From contig QGUU01000087.1 in assembly GCA_003242525.1 (NCBI GenBank), positions 1 to 8,386 of the forward strand: DNA of 8,386 nt. Direction: 5' to 3'. This document shows, one piece after another, positions 1 to 5,888 of the stretch. The DNA comes from Pseudomonadota bacterium. GTDB taxonomy: Bacteria; Pseudomonadota; Alphaproteobacteria; Rhizobiales; Rhizobiaceae. The translations under genes and the position numbers were made by a program. The first letter of the stretch is position 1. Every line of letters begins with the position of its first letter. A model generated the notes under the pieces. It saw only the letters and a program-made list of their open reading frames with translations, was not told where the DNA came from and searched no databases.

Positions 1-77
1 GGTATCAGAGATAGGTCCAGGCGAAAAGCCTGCAATGGCGTGGCGGTTACGAGAGGGAGCGCGCTCGGACGGCCAAT
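1..77. other. Non-coding edge downstream of frk; weak hairpin only
   Basis: No gene can be supported in these bases. A short hairpin is visible at 18-32 (CAGGC, loop GAAAA, GCCTG). A 10-base palindrome GAGCGCGCTC sits at 57-66. Either could contribute to ending the minus-strand frcR-frk transcript, but neither is followed by a T-run on that strand, so I do not call a terminator. Confidence 0.3.
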
Positions 78-1010
78 TCAGGCGGCCTTTCCGATTTCAT
101 GTCGCCAGGGGGGATTGGCGCCGGCGCGGGACACGGTTATCGCGGCAGCTTTCGCTCCCAGCGACAGGGCCCGATGTATCGCTTCTTCCGTCAGCGCCGA
201 AATTGCGGGCTTGGTCAGAAGACCGTGTTCGTGCAGCGAGGCCAGCACGCCGGCGTTGAACGTATCGCCGGCTCCGACCGTGTCCACGACGGCAACTTTT
301 TCTCCCTGAACTTTCACCGTGTGTTCGCGGCTGTAGGCCGTGGCGCCTCGGCTGCCCTGCGTGACGATGACCAGCTTTGGCCCGTATTCCAGCCAGGCGC
401 GCGCCATCTCTTCCTGGGACCCGGGATCGCCGAACCATGCCAGATCTTCGTCCGAAAGCTTGACTATGTCGGCCATGGCCATCATGCGGCGGATGCGTCC
501 GGCATGCCGGGCCCGGTCGGGAATGAAGTTGGGGCGAATATTGGGGTCGAGCATGGTGACGCGCCGCTCGTGTTCGCGCGCCATCAGAGTCTCATAGGTC
601 GACCCGCAAGGTTCCGGGATCAGGCTGATGGCGCCGAACAGCAAGGTGCTGACGTCGTCGGAAAGGTCGGGCAGGTCTTCCTGCGACAGCATCCGCCCCG
701 CCGTCCCTTCATCATAAAAGACATAGCTGGCATGCCCATCCTCCAGCTCAACGAAGGCCAATGTCGTCGGCCTCGAGGAGAAATGCGCGTAGCGCGTACC
801 AGCTCCGCTTTCCGCCAGAACACGCACCAGTTGCTGTCCGAACAGGTCGGTGGACAGGCCGGAGAAAAACTCCACCGGCGTCCCGAGCCTGCCGAGCGCA
901 ACGGCCGTGTTGAATACTGCGCCGCCGGCATAGGGCGCGAATGCCGGTTCGTCGGCCGTGGTACGGCGCGGCAGCATGTCGATGAGGGCTTCGCCGCAGC
1001 AAAGGATCAT
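78..1010 (-). CDS. frk: Fructokinase, PfkB/ribokinase family
   Basis: The 310-residue product is a cytoplasmic sugar kinase expected to convert fructose plus ATP to fructose-6-phosphate. The PfkB fold is clear. An N-terminal sugar-binding glycine pair lies at residues 29-31 (AGGA) followed by NTAVALGRLG. A DPNIRP motif lies at 155-160. The C-terminal PfkB signature DTVGAGDTF lies at 243-251, with D249 as the expected catalytic base. Its length is normal for the family, and the sequence, including the ending SRAGANPPW, strongly resembles rhizobial Frk from memory. The ATG at 1008-1010 has a GGAG ribosome site (1020-1023) nine bases upstream. It lies 84 bases downstream of frcR on the same strand with no clear terminator between, so co-transcription is likely. 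Fructose is favoured as substrate by the adjacent fructose-type ABC transporter; specificity is inferred. Confidence 0.92.
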   Translation of the reverse strand: MILCCGEALIDMLPRRTTADEPAFAPYAGGAVFNTAVALGRLGTPVEFFSGLSTDLFGQQLVRVLAESGAGTRYAHFSSRPTTLAFVELEDGHASYVFYDEGTAGRMLSQEDLPDLSDDVSTLLFGAISLIPEPCGSTYETLMAREHERRVTMLDPNIRPNFIPDRARHAGRIRRMMAMADIVKLSDEDLAWFGDPGSQEEMARAWLEYGPKLVIVTQGSRGATAYSREHTVKVQGEKVAVVDTVGAGDTFNAGVLASLHEHGLLTKPAISALTEEAIHRALSLGAKAAAITVSRAGANPPWRHEIGKAA

Positions 1011-1094
1011 GAATCAAAACTCCAGTCAGGATACTCAACGGCCGCAGCGGGCCTGGCTAATTCCCCCGGGGCGCAGAGGGTCGTGCGGGCAACA

Positions 1095-2330
1095 TCAAAT
1101 GCTTCCCGAATGCGAGTGCGAGCCGACGAGGAACCGTTCCGACAGTGGCAGGCTGGCCGCGCCTAGGGCACGCGCGTGAATGCCGACCGTGCCTTCCCGG
1201 ATGGCCGGCAGTTCCAATCCCTCCGCGTCGATGTGGCGGATCGCGTTGCCCACTCCCTCGACCAGACGCCGGCGAATCTCCAGTGGCAACCATCCGTCGA
1301 TCACTGCGGCCTGGAAGTCGATGACCGCCGCCGAGGCGACCACGGCATAGGCGAGTGCGGCGGAGGCCTTTTCGAGCCAGTCATCGAGACAAGGACCCAA
1401 CTCGCCCCAGTCCTGCGGGGACGACCACAGCCTGGCGGCCTCGGGCGCTGCTCCGCGCGCCAGCAAGGCCTTTTCCAGCGTGGCAAGGGAGGCGATGTCG
1501 ATGAGCTGGGTCGGCTTGTTGTCGGGGCCGGGCACCGGCATGGAGCCGAGCGCGCCGGCGTTGCCGCCCGGTCCGCTATATAGTCTTCCGTCCAGCACGA
1601 TGCCTCCACCGGCAAAGGCTCCGATGTAGAAATAGACGAAGTCGCGCAGCCCGCCGGCCTTGCCGAACACCAGTTCGGCACCGCAGGCCGCGGTTGCGTC
1701 ATTCTGCAGATGGACCGGAAAGTCGCAGAACGCCTGTATCTCGGAGCGGATGTCGAGGTTGCGCCATTCTTCCATGACGTCGCGCGGAGCGCCTGCCGCG
1801 TCGGCCCAGCTCCACAGTTCGAACGGCACGGCAATGCCGGCGCCGGCTATTCGCCGGTCCTGCGCCGGGGTCAGGGTCTTGCGCATTTCGGCAATGCTCG
1901 CAGCGACGAAGGCGACCGTCTGGCGTGGCTCGGGATAGCGGTAGGAATGCTGCTTCATTGACCGGACCTTGCCCAGAAAGTCGATCAGGACCAGTTCCGC
2001 GCTTCGTCGGCCGATCTTGAGGCCGATGAAGAACGCGCCGTCCGGGTTCAGGGCCATGGGAATCGAAGGCTGGCCGATGCGGCCGCGCACAGGCTCCTGC
2101 CTCAGCAGCAGCCCATCCTCCTCAAGTTCGCGCATGATCACGGAAACGGTTTGTGCCGACAGGCCGGTCATGCGCGCAATGTCGGACTTCGCCAGGCTGC
2201 CGTGCTGGCGCACCAGGGAAAGCACGATCCGCTCGTTGTGATCGCGCATGCCGCTCTGGTTCGTGCCACGGTGAAGGCGGCTGGTGGTCAGCCGCGGCAA
2301 GTCACCATGCCTTTTTGCCCCGCTTTCCAA
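1095..2330 (-). CDS. frcR: ROK-family transcriptional regulator of the fructose transporter
   Basis: The 411-residue product has an N-terminal winged helix-turn-helix (about residues 35-80, including AKSDIARMTGLSAQTVSVIM) followed by a ROK domain, the layout of NagC/Mlc-type sugar-sensing regulators. The sugar-binding Asn-Asp pair of ROK proteins is kept at N210-D211 (QNDATAA). The ATP-binding DxGGT motif is replaced by LKIGRRS (about 104-110), so it should bind sugar without acting as a kinase. The usual ROK zinc ligands (a GH followed by CxCGxxGC) are also absent around 254-285. I chose the TTG at 2328-2330 because GGAGGGG lies just upstream; a TTG at 2343-2345 would add five residues, and an ATG at 2247-2249 would lose the conserved RGTNQSG segment. 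It is divergent from frcB and shares its control region, matching the position of FrcR in Sinorhizobium. Whether it represses or activates cannot be read from sequence. Confidence 0.88.
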   Translation of the reverse strand: MESGAKRHGDLPRLTTSRLHRGTNQSGMRDHNERIVLSLVRQHGSLAKSDIARMTGLSAQTVSVIMRELEEDGLLLRQEPVRGRIGQPSIPMALNPDGAFFIGLKIGRRSAELVLIDFLGKVRSMKQHSYRYPEPRQTVAFVAASIAEMRKTLTPAQDRRIAGAGIAVPFELWSWADAAGAPRDVMEEWRNLDIRSEIQAFCDFPVHLQNDATAACGAELVFGKAGGLRDFVYFYIGAFAGGGIVLDGRLYSGPGGNAGALGSMPVPGPDNKPTQLIDIASLATLEKALLARGAAPEAARLWSSPQDWGELGPCLDDWLEKASAALAYAVVASAAVIDFQAAVIDGWLPLEIRRRLVEGVGNAIRHIDAEGLELPAIREGTVGIHARALGAASLPLSERFLVGSHSHSGSI

Positions 2331-2333
2331 CTT

Positions 2334-2340
2334 CCCCTCC
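2334..2340 (-). promoter_or_regulatory. Ribosome binding site deciding the frcR TTG start
   Basis: On the minus strand GGAGGGG is followed by AAG and then TTG (2330-2328), which is good Shine-Dalgarno spacing. The more upstream in-frame TTG (2345) has only GC-rich sequence without a purine motif before it. The first in-frame upstream stop is at 2364-2366. Confidence 0.6.
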
Positions 2341-2365
2341 AGCAAGCCTGCGCGCGCTTTTGGTC

Positions 2366-2394
2366 AGGATGGGTTGTGAATGCAAGAGTGTCAA
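2366..2394 (-). promoter_or_regulatory. Candidate frcR-frk promoter
   Basis: A perfect TTGACA -35 box reads on the minus strand at 2394-2389. Seventeen bases later comes CATCCT (2371-2366), a poor -10 box with three of six matches. The implied leader to the TTG start would be about 30 bases. The -35 box lies inside the left arm of the inverted repeat at 2389-2424, so an operator-bound protein would cover it. The weak -10 makes the exact promoter uncertain. Confidence 0.4.
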
Positions 2395-2424
2395 TAATAA
2401 ATAAGAGTGATTTAATTATTGACA
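2389..2424. promoter_or_regulatory. Inverted-repeat operator between frcR and frcB
   Basis: TGTCAATAAT (2389-2398) is perfectly repeated in inverted orientation as ATTATTGACA (2415-2424). An inner AAAT (2399-2402) also pairs with ATTT (2410-2413) if A2414 is bulged out, giving 14-base arms around a seven-base centre. It sits in an AT-rich island within GC-rich DNA, exactly between the two divergent genes. AT-rich palindromes are typical of ROK-regulator operators, so FrcR is the obvious candidate ligand. This is an inference from position and symmetry. No second copy was seen before frk or glgP. Confidence 0.65.
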
Positions 2425-2447
2425 GACGTGCCGGCTGGTGTTTTGCT
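2419..2447 (+). promoter_or_regulatory. Candidate frcBCA promoter
   Basis: TTGACA at 2419-2424 is followed after 17 bases by TTTGCT (2442-2447), a weak -10 with three of six matches. The -35 lies in the right arm of the palindrome, mirroring the opposite promoter. Transcription would start near 2454, leaving a leader of about 75 bases before frcB. The -35 is convincing; the -10 is not. Confidence 0.4.
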
Positions 2448-2530
2448 GCCCCTGACGGCGGCCCATGGGAAGAAGGGGCGCGCGTCGGATAGGCCGGGCG
2501 ACCGGCGTTGGTTTTCATGGGAGGAAATTC

Positions 2531-3559
2531 ATGGTCACGTTGAAGCATCTCAAGATAGCGCTCGCGGGCATCGCGTTGTCCGGCCTCCTTGCTGGCGCCG
2601 CACAGGCTGCCGACGTCGTCGGCCTCATCACCAAGACGGAGGGCAATCCCTTCTTCGTCAAGATGCGGGAGGGTGCCCAGGCGAAAGCCAAGGAACTGGG
2701 CCTTGATCTGCGCACTTTTGCGGGCAAGTTCGACGGCGACAATGACAGCCAGGTCGCGGCGATCGAGAATCTCATCTCGGCGGGCGCCAAGGGCTTTGCC
2801 ATCGTGCCGAGCGACTCCAGCGCAATCGTTCCGACCATCAAGAAAGCGCGCGATGCGGGGCTGCTGGTAATTGTGCTCGATACGCCGCTTGATCCGATTG
2901 ACGCGGCTGATGCGACTTTCGCCACCGACAATTTCAAGGCTGGCGAGCTGATCGGGCAATGGGCGAAGGGCACGCTGGGTGACAAGGCGAAGGACGCCAA
3001 GATCGCCTTCCTTGATCTCGCCACCAACCAGCCGACGGTCGACTATCTGCGCGATCAGGGCTTCATGCAGGGCTTCGGCATCGACATCAAGGATCCGAAA
3101 AGATACGGCGACGAGGACGATCCGCGCATATGTGGCCATGAGATGACGGGCGGCGCCGAGGATGGCGGGCGTACCGCCATGGAAACCCTCCTGCAGAAGT
3201 GCCCCGACGTTAACGTCATGTACACGATCAACGAACCGGCAGCGGCGGGCGGCTATCAGGCCCTCAAGGCGGTCGGCAAGGATGACGGGTCTGTGCTCGT
3301 CGTCTCTATCGACGGCGGCTGCCCAGGCGTCAAGAATGTGCAGGCCGGCATCATCGGTGCTACCTCGCAGCAATATCCGCTGAAAATGGCTTCCCTGGCC
3401 ATGGAGGCAATCGACAAGTTCGCCAAGACCGGTGAGAAGCCGCAGCCTACGGAGGGCAAGGAATTCTTCGACACCGGCGCGGCGCTGGTCACCGACAAGC
3501 CGGTTGAGGGCGTCGAGTCGATCGACACCGCGAAGGGCCTGGAACTTTGCTGGGGCTAA
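2531..3559 (+). CDS. frcB: Fructose ABC transporter, periplasmic sugar-binding protein
   Basis: The 342-residue product is a periplasmic type-1 sugar-binding protein (RbsB-like, Peripla_BP_4 type) that captures the sugar and delivers it to FrcC. Residues 1-26 form a classic signal peptide: K5 and K8, a hydrophobic core at about 9-22, and an AQA|AD cleavage site after residue 26. The mature protein opens with the sugar-binding strand [14 protein letters not shown], followed by [17 protein letters not shown] (85-101) and VIVLDTPLD (113-121). TINEPAAAG (232-240) and VVSIDGG (257-263) are typical of the second lobe. The C-terminus ends in CWG, which I recall from Sinorhizobium FrcB. The ATG at 2531 has GGGAGG ending seven bases upstream; an in-frame ATG at 2465 lacks a signal-like start and would bury the signal peptide. 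It is first gene of frcBCA and divergent from frcR. Fructose specificity is by homology; ribose and mannose are plausible further ligands. Confidence 0.92.
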   Translation: MVTLKHLKIALAGIALSGLLAGAAQAADVVGLITKTEGNPFFVKMREGAQAKAKELGLDLRTFAGKFDGDNDSQVAAIENLISAGAKGFAIVPSDSSAIVPTIKKARDAGLLVIVLDTPLDPIDAADATFATDNFKAGELIGQWAKGTLGDKAKDAKIAFLDLATNQPTVDYLRDQGFMQGFGIDIKDPKRYGDEDDPRICGHEMTGGAEDGGRTAMETLLQKCPDVNVMYTINEPAAAGGYQALKAVGKDDGSVLVVSIDGGCPGVKNVQAGIIGATSQQYPLKMASLAMEAIDKFAKTGEKPQPTEGKEFFDTGAALVTDKPVEGVESIDTAKGLELCWG

Positions 3560-3574
3560 GAGACGCTGCACGTG

Positions 3575-3604
3575 CCCGAAAGGCCCCGGTTCGGGCCTTT
3601 CGGG
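3575..3604 (+). terminator. Strong 12-bp hairpin after frcB, probable attenuator or mRNA-stabilising stem
   Basis: CCCGAAAGGCCC (3575-3586) and GGGCCTTTCGGG (3593-3604) form a perfect 12-bp stem with a six-base loop CGGTTC, 15 bases after the frcB stop. It is followed by TTCGGT rather than a T-run, so full termination is doubtful. In binding-protein transporter operons a stem here usually protects the 3' end of the abundant binding-protein message or lets only part of transcription reach the permease gene. The fold is seen directly; the role is inferred. Confidence 0.7.
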
Positions 3605-3842
3605 TTCGGTAGCGAAGACAACGCAAGGGCGGCCTGGGAGCGGCCGTGAGCCTGTTTCACTGAAGCAGAGGGTAGGCGGCGGGCGCGTCATGATCGCCCG
3701 CCAGAAGGATGAATGCAGCAGGTTGTCGGGCCTTGCCGTGTTCGCCGCATCCTGCCTGATCGCCAACCGCTTGGGCGAAAGTGAGGGTGGGCGGATGGCC
3801 CGATGCCCTGTATTCTAGGTGCATGTGCTGGGAGGGGATGAC
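3605..3842 (+). other. Rest of the frcB-frcC gap, no gene seen
   Basis: With the hairpin before it, this makes a 283-base gap inside what should be one operon. Open frames crossing it on both strands have no recognisable domain or ribosome site and look like chance frames in GC-rich DNA. Small stems are visible, including TCGCC (3760-3764) with GGCGA (3774-3778), besides the 8-bp hairpin at 3678-3702. A TATTCT at 3811-3816 resembles a -10 box but has no matching -35. The frcC ribosome site GGGAGGGG is at 3830-3837. Confidence 0.5.
3678..3702 (+). other. Second hairpin in the frcB-frcC gap
   Basis: GGCGGGCG (3678-3685) pairs perfectly with CGCCCGCC (3695-3702) around a nine-base loop that contains TCATGA. 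All eight pairs are G-C, so the stem is stable. No T-run follows, so it is not a standard intrinsic terminator. It may act with the 3575-3604 stem to set relative expression of frcB and frcCA or to define processed mRNA ends. Confidence 0.5.
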
Positions 3843-4919
3843 ATGAGTGACGATTCCGGTGGTACGGCCCTCGCCGAGCGCGGCCTTGCCGGTCACGACC
3901 AGGCGGTGGCGACCTTCGAGGAAGACCGACACTCGGTGTTGCGGAATGTGCAGCACTTCCTGCATGAATATCCCACCGCCGTCCCATTCATCGTCCTGCT
4001 AGTCGGCGTGCTGATCTTTTCGGTTATCGTCGGCGGCCGCTTCTTTGCACTCTTCAACCTGTCGCTGATTCTGCAGCAGGTGACCATCATCGGCGTGCTG
4101 GGCATCGCCCAGACGCTGGTCATACTCACCGCCGGCATCGACCTGTCGGTCGGCGCGATCATGGTCCTGTCCTCGATCGTCATGGGCCGGCTGGCGGTGG
4201 TCGCAGGGTTTCCACCTGAAATCTCCTTTGCGCTTGGCCTGCTCACGGGGTTGGGTTGCGGCTTGATAAACGGCCTGCTGGTAGCCTACGTCCGGCTGCC
4301 TCCCTTCATCGTCACGCTCGGTACCTGGAGCATCTTCGGTTCCATGGTCATCTACGTTTCGCATTCGGAAACGATCCGCGCGCAGGATATCGAGGCGGCG
4401 GCGCCGCTTTTGCAATGGACCGGCCACACAATCCGGCTGGGGGGTGGAGCAGTGCTGACCTATGGCGCGATCCTGATGATCGTGCTGGCAATAGTGGTCT
4501 GGTACATGCTCAACCGCACCGCTTTCGGACGCCATGTCTATGCCACCGGTGACGATCCGGAGGCCGCGCGGTTGGCCGGTATCAACACCCGCAATACGCT
4601 GATAGCCGTCTATGCGCTGGCAGGCCTCATCTGCGCCATCGCAAGCTGGGTGCTGATCGGCCGAATTGGCGCTGCATCTCCGCTCGGCAACCAGACCGCC
4701 AATCTGGATGCCATTACCGCTGTGGTGATCGGCGGCACGTCGCTGTTTGGCGGTCGCGGTTCGCTGGTCGGCACCCTGTTTGGGGCGTTGATCGTGGGCG
4801 TCTTCCGCAACGGGCTGGCGCTCGCTGGCTTCGACTCCCTTTGGCAGGAATTCACGGTGGGCATTCTCATCATCCTGGCCGTCACCATCGACCAGTGGAT
4901 CAGGAAGATTTCCGCATGA
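3843..4919 (+). CDS. frcC: Fructose ABC transporter, inner-membrane permease
   Basis: The 358-residue product is an integral membrane permease of the BPD_transp_2 (RbsC/AraH) family and forms the translocation channel, probably as a homodimer. A hydrophilic cytoplasmic tail (about residues 1-42) precedes hydrophobic segments at about 46-64, 74-97, 102-120, 127-150, 154-173, 204-223, 252-273, 303-325 and 335-350. Family motifs are clear: LTAGIDLSVGAIM (95-107), YATGDDPEAARLAGI (233-247, the cytoplasmic loop that contacts the ATPase) and VIGGTSLFGGRGSLVG (295-310). The ATG at 3843 is preferred because GGGAGGGG lies seven bases upstream; a GTG at 3819 in frame has no such site. Its TGA overlaps the frcA ATG, which indicates coupled translation. 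Length and motifs match FrcC. Confidence 0.93.
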   Translation: MSDDSGGTALAERGLAGHDQAVATFEEDRHSVLRNVQHFLHEYPTAVPFIVLLVGVLIFSVIVGGRFFALFNLSLILQQVTIIGVLGIAQTLVILTAGIDLSVGAIMVLSSIVMGRLAVVAGFPPEISFALGLLTGLGCGLINGLLVAYVRLPPFIVTLGTWSIFGSMVIYVSHSETIRAQDIEAAAPLLQWTGHTIRLGGGAVLTYGAILMIVLAIVVWYMLNRTAFGRHVYATGDDPEAARLAGINTRNTLIAVYALAGLICAIASWVLIGRIGAASPLGNQTANLDAITAVVIGGTSLFGGRGSLVGTLFGALIVGVFRNGLALAGFDSLWQEFTVGILIILAVTIDQWIRKISA

Positions 4920-5698
4920 ACACGCAACCGATCCTGGAGGCGAGGGGCCTCACCAAGCGCTATGGAAGGGTGGTCGCTCTCGACAATGCCGATTTCGACC
5001 TGATGCCAAACGAGATCCTGGCGGTGATCGGCGACAATGGCGCCGGCAAGTCAACGCTCATCAAGGCGCTGTGCGGTGCAATCGTTCCCGATTCGGGGGA
5101 GATCAGGCTTGACGGCAAACCGGTGCATTTCCGCTCGCCCATGGAGGCGAGGCTCGCCGGCATCGAGACAGTCTACCAGAATCTGGCGCTTTCGCCGGCC
5201 CTGTCCATCGCAGACAACATGTTTCTGGGGCGCGAACTGAGAAAGCCGGGTTGGGCGGGGAAGATATTCCGCCGTCTGGACCGAGCCCGAATGGCAAGGA
5301 TCGCGCGCGAGAAGCTTTCCGAACTCGGCTTGATGACCATCCAGAACATCGGCCAGTCGGTGGAAACGCTGTCAGGCGGCCAGCGGCAGGGGGTGGCGGT
5401 AGCGCGCGCTGCAGCGTTTGGAAGCCGCGTCATCATCATGGACGAGCCAACGGCGGCCCTTGGTGTCAAGGAAAGCCGCCGCGTGCTCGAACTCATCCTG
5501 GACGTGAAGCGCCGTGGCCTGCCGATCGTGCTTATCTCGCACAACATGCCGCATGTGTTCGAGGTGGCGGACCGCATTCATATCCACCGTTTGGGCAGGC
5601 GTCTCACCATTATCAATCCGAAGGAGCACACCATGTCGGACGCGGTCGCTTTCATGACCGGGGCAAAGACCCCGCCGGAAACTGCGCCCGTCGCTTGA
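4916..5698 (+). CDS. frcA: Fructose ABC transporter, ATP-binding protein
   Basis: The 260-residue product is the cytoplasmic ATPase that powers import through FrcC. All ABC motifs are present and intact: Walker A GDNGAGKST (39-47), Q-loop Q88, signature LSGGQRQ (152-158), Walker B VIIMDEP (172-178) with E177 catalytic, and H-loop H209. It has one ABC domain, unlike the two-domain RbsA/AraG/XylG ATPases of about 500 residues, so a homodimer is expected; this is the FrcA arrangement. The ATG overlaps the frcC stop as ATGA, and AGGAAG (4902-4907) lies eight bases upstream. Longer in-frame starts inside frcC (from 4841) add only out-of-frame frcC sequence and were rejected. It is the last transporter gene; no kinase gene follows it here. 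Confidence 0.95.
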   Translation: MNTQPILEARGLTKRYGRVVALDNADFDLMPNEILAVIGDNGAGKSTLIKALCGAIVPDSGEIRLDGKPVHFRSPMEARLAGIETVYQNLALSPALSIADNMFLGRELRKPGWAGKIFRRLDRARMARIAREKLSELGLMTIQNIGQSVETLSGGQRQGVAVARAAAFGSRVIIMDEPTAALGVKESRRVLELILDVKRRGLPIVLISHNMPHVFEVADRIHIHRLGRRLTIINPKEHTMSDAVAFMTGAKTPPETAPVA

Positions 5699-5707
5699 CG
5701 CTGGGCA

Positions 5708-5726
5708 TTGCTCATTCAGTGAGCAA
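5708..5726. promoter_or_regulatory. Palindrome after frcA, operator or weak terminator stem
   Basis: TTGCTCA (5708-5714) and TGAGCAA (5720-5726) are perfect 7-base inverted arms separated by TTCAG, starting ten bases after the frcA stop. As RNA it would fold into a short hairpin, but AATAATTC follows instead of a T-run. It could equally be a protein operator upstream of glgP. I cannot choose between these from sequence. Confidence 0.45.
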
Positions 5727-5746
5727 ATAATTCAAAGGAAAACCTT

Positions 5747-5781
5747 GGCGAGCATTTAAATCGATTGAGACATGGCTCGCC
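5747..5781. repeat. Interrupted inverted repeat upstream of glgP
   Basis: GGCGAGC (5747-5753) recurs inverted as GCTCGCC (5775-5781). The match extends to GGCGAGCAT against ATGGCTCGCC if G5774 is bulged. The interior holds the palindrome ATTTAAAT (5754-5761) and the candidate -35 box TTGAGA. A regulator binding the arms would flank the presumed glgP promoter. No binding protein can be named. Confidence 0.4.
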
Positions 5782-5792
5782 TCGTGCTTAGC
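5765..5792 (+). promoter_or_regulatory. Candidate glgP promoter
   Basis: TTGAGA (5765-5770) matches five of six bases of the TTGACA -35 box. CTTAGC (5787-5792) lies 16 bases downstream and is a poor -10. Transcription would begin near 5799, just before the large stem-loop at 5807-5848. Low confidence because of the -10. Confidence 0.25.
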
Positions 5793-5806
5793 AGGGCGGA
5801 AAGTCA

Positions 5807-5848
5807 GGTCTTCCTGGGCGCAGTGACGTGAACACTGGCCTGAAGACC
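5807..5848 (+). promoter_or_regulatory. Structured leader stem-loop upstream of glgP
   Basis: An outer stem GGTCTTC (5807-5813) pairs with GAAGACC (5842-5848). The helix continues, after a two-base bulge and a G-U pair (5816/5841), with GGC (5817-5819) and GCC (5838-5840). After bulged G5820 it closes with CAGTG (5821-5825) and CACTG (5833-5837) around the loop ACGTGAA. That gives about 16 pairs in 42 bases, with both bulges on the 5' side. It ends 40 bases before the glgP start and has no T-run after it, so it looks like a leader structure rather than a terminator. It matches no riboswitch class I know. Confidence 0.5.
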
Positions 5849-5888
5849 GGTAATCGAAGCTCATCGCGAGAACAGGCTGCAGAACGAC

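Noticed and set aside
1011..1094. Possible separate promoter or operator for frk
   Set aside because: The 84 bases show no paired promoter boxes, no copy of the TGTCAATAAT arm and no strong stem. Read-through from frcR is the simpler view.
99..1166. 355-codon open frame on the plus strand opposite frk
   Set aside because: It is a shadow of frk, whose PfkB motifs are intact. The opposite product shows no family features and runs into the frcR end.
2493..2506. Small hairpin GCCGG-GCGA-CCGGC in the frcB leader with a GNRA-type loop
   Set aside because: Only five pairs; such stems occur often by chance in GC-rich DNA, and there is no second supporting element.
2288..3766. 492-codon open frame on the minus strand across frcB and the control region
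   Set aside because: It is antisense to a complete frcB with signal peptide and family motifs, has no recognisable domain, and long antisense frames are expected in GC-rich alphaproteobacterial genes.
3811..3816. TATTCT as an internal promoter for frcC
   Set aside because: No -35-like sequence lies 16-18 bases upstream, so it is not supported.
3657..3987. Two minus-strand frames (about 100 codons) crossing the frcB-frcC gap into frcC
   Set aside because: Both overlap the true start of frcC antisense, have arginine/histidine-rich low-information products and no start signals.
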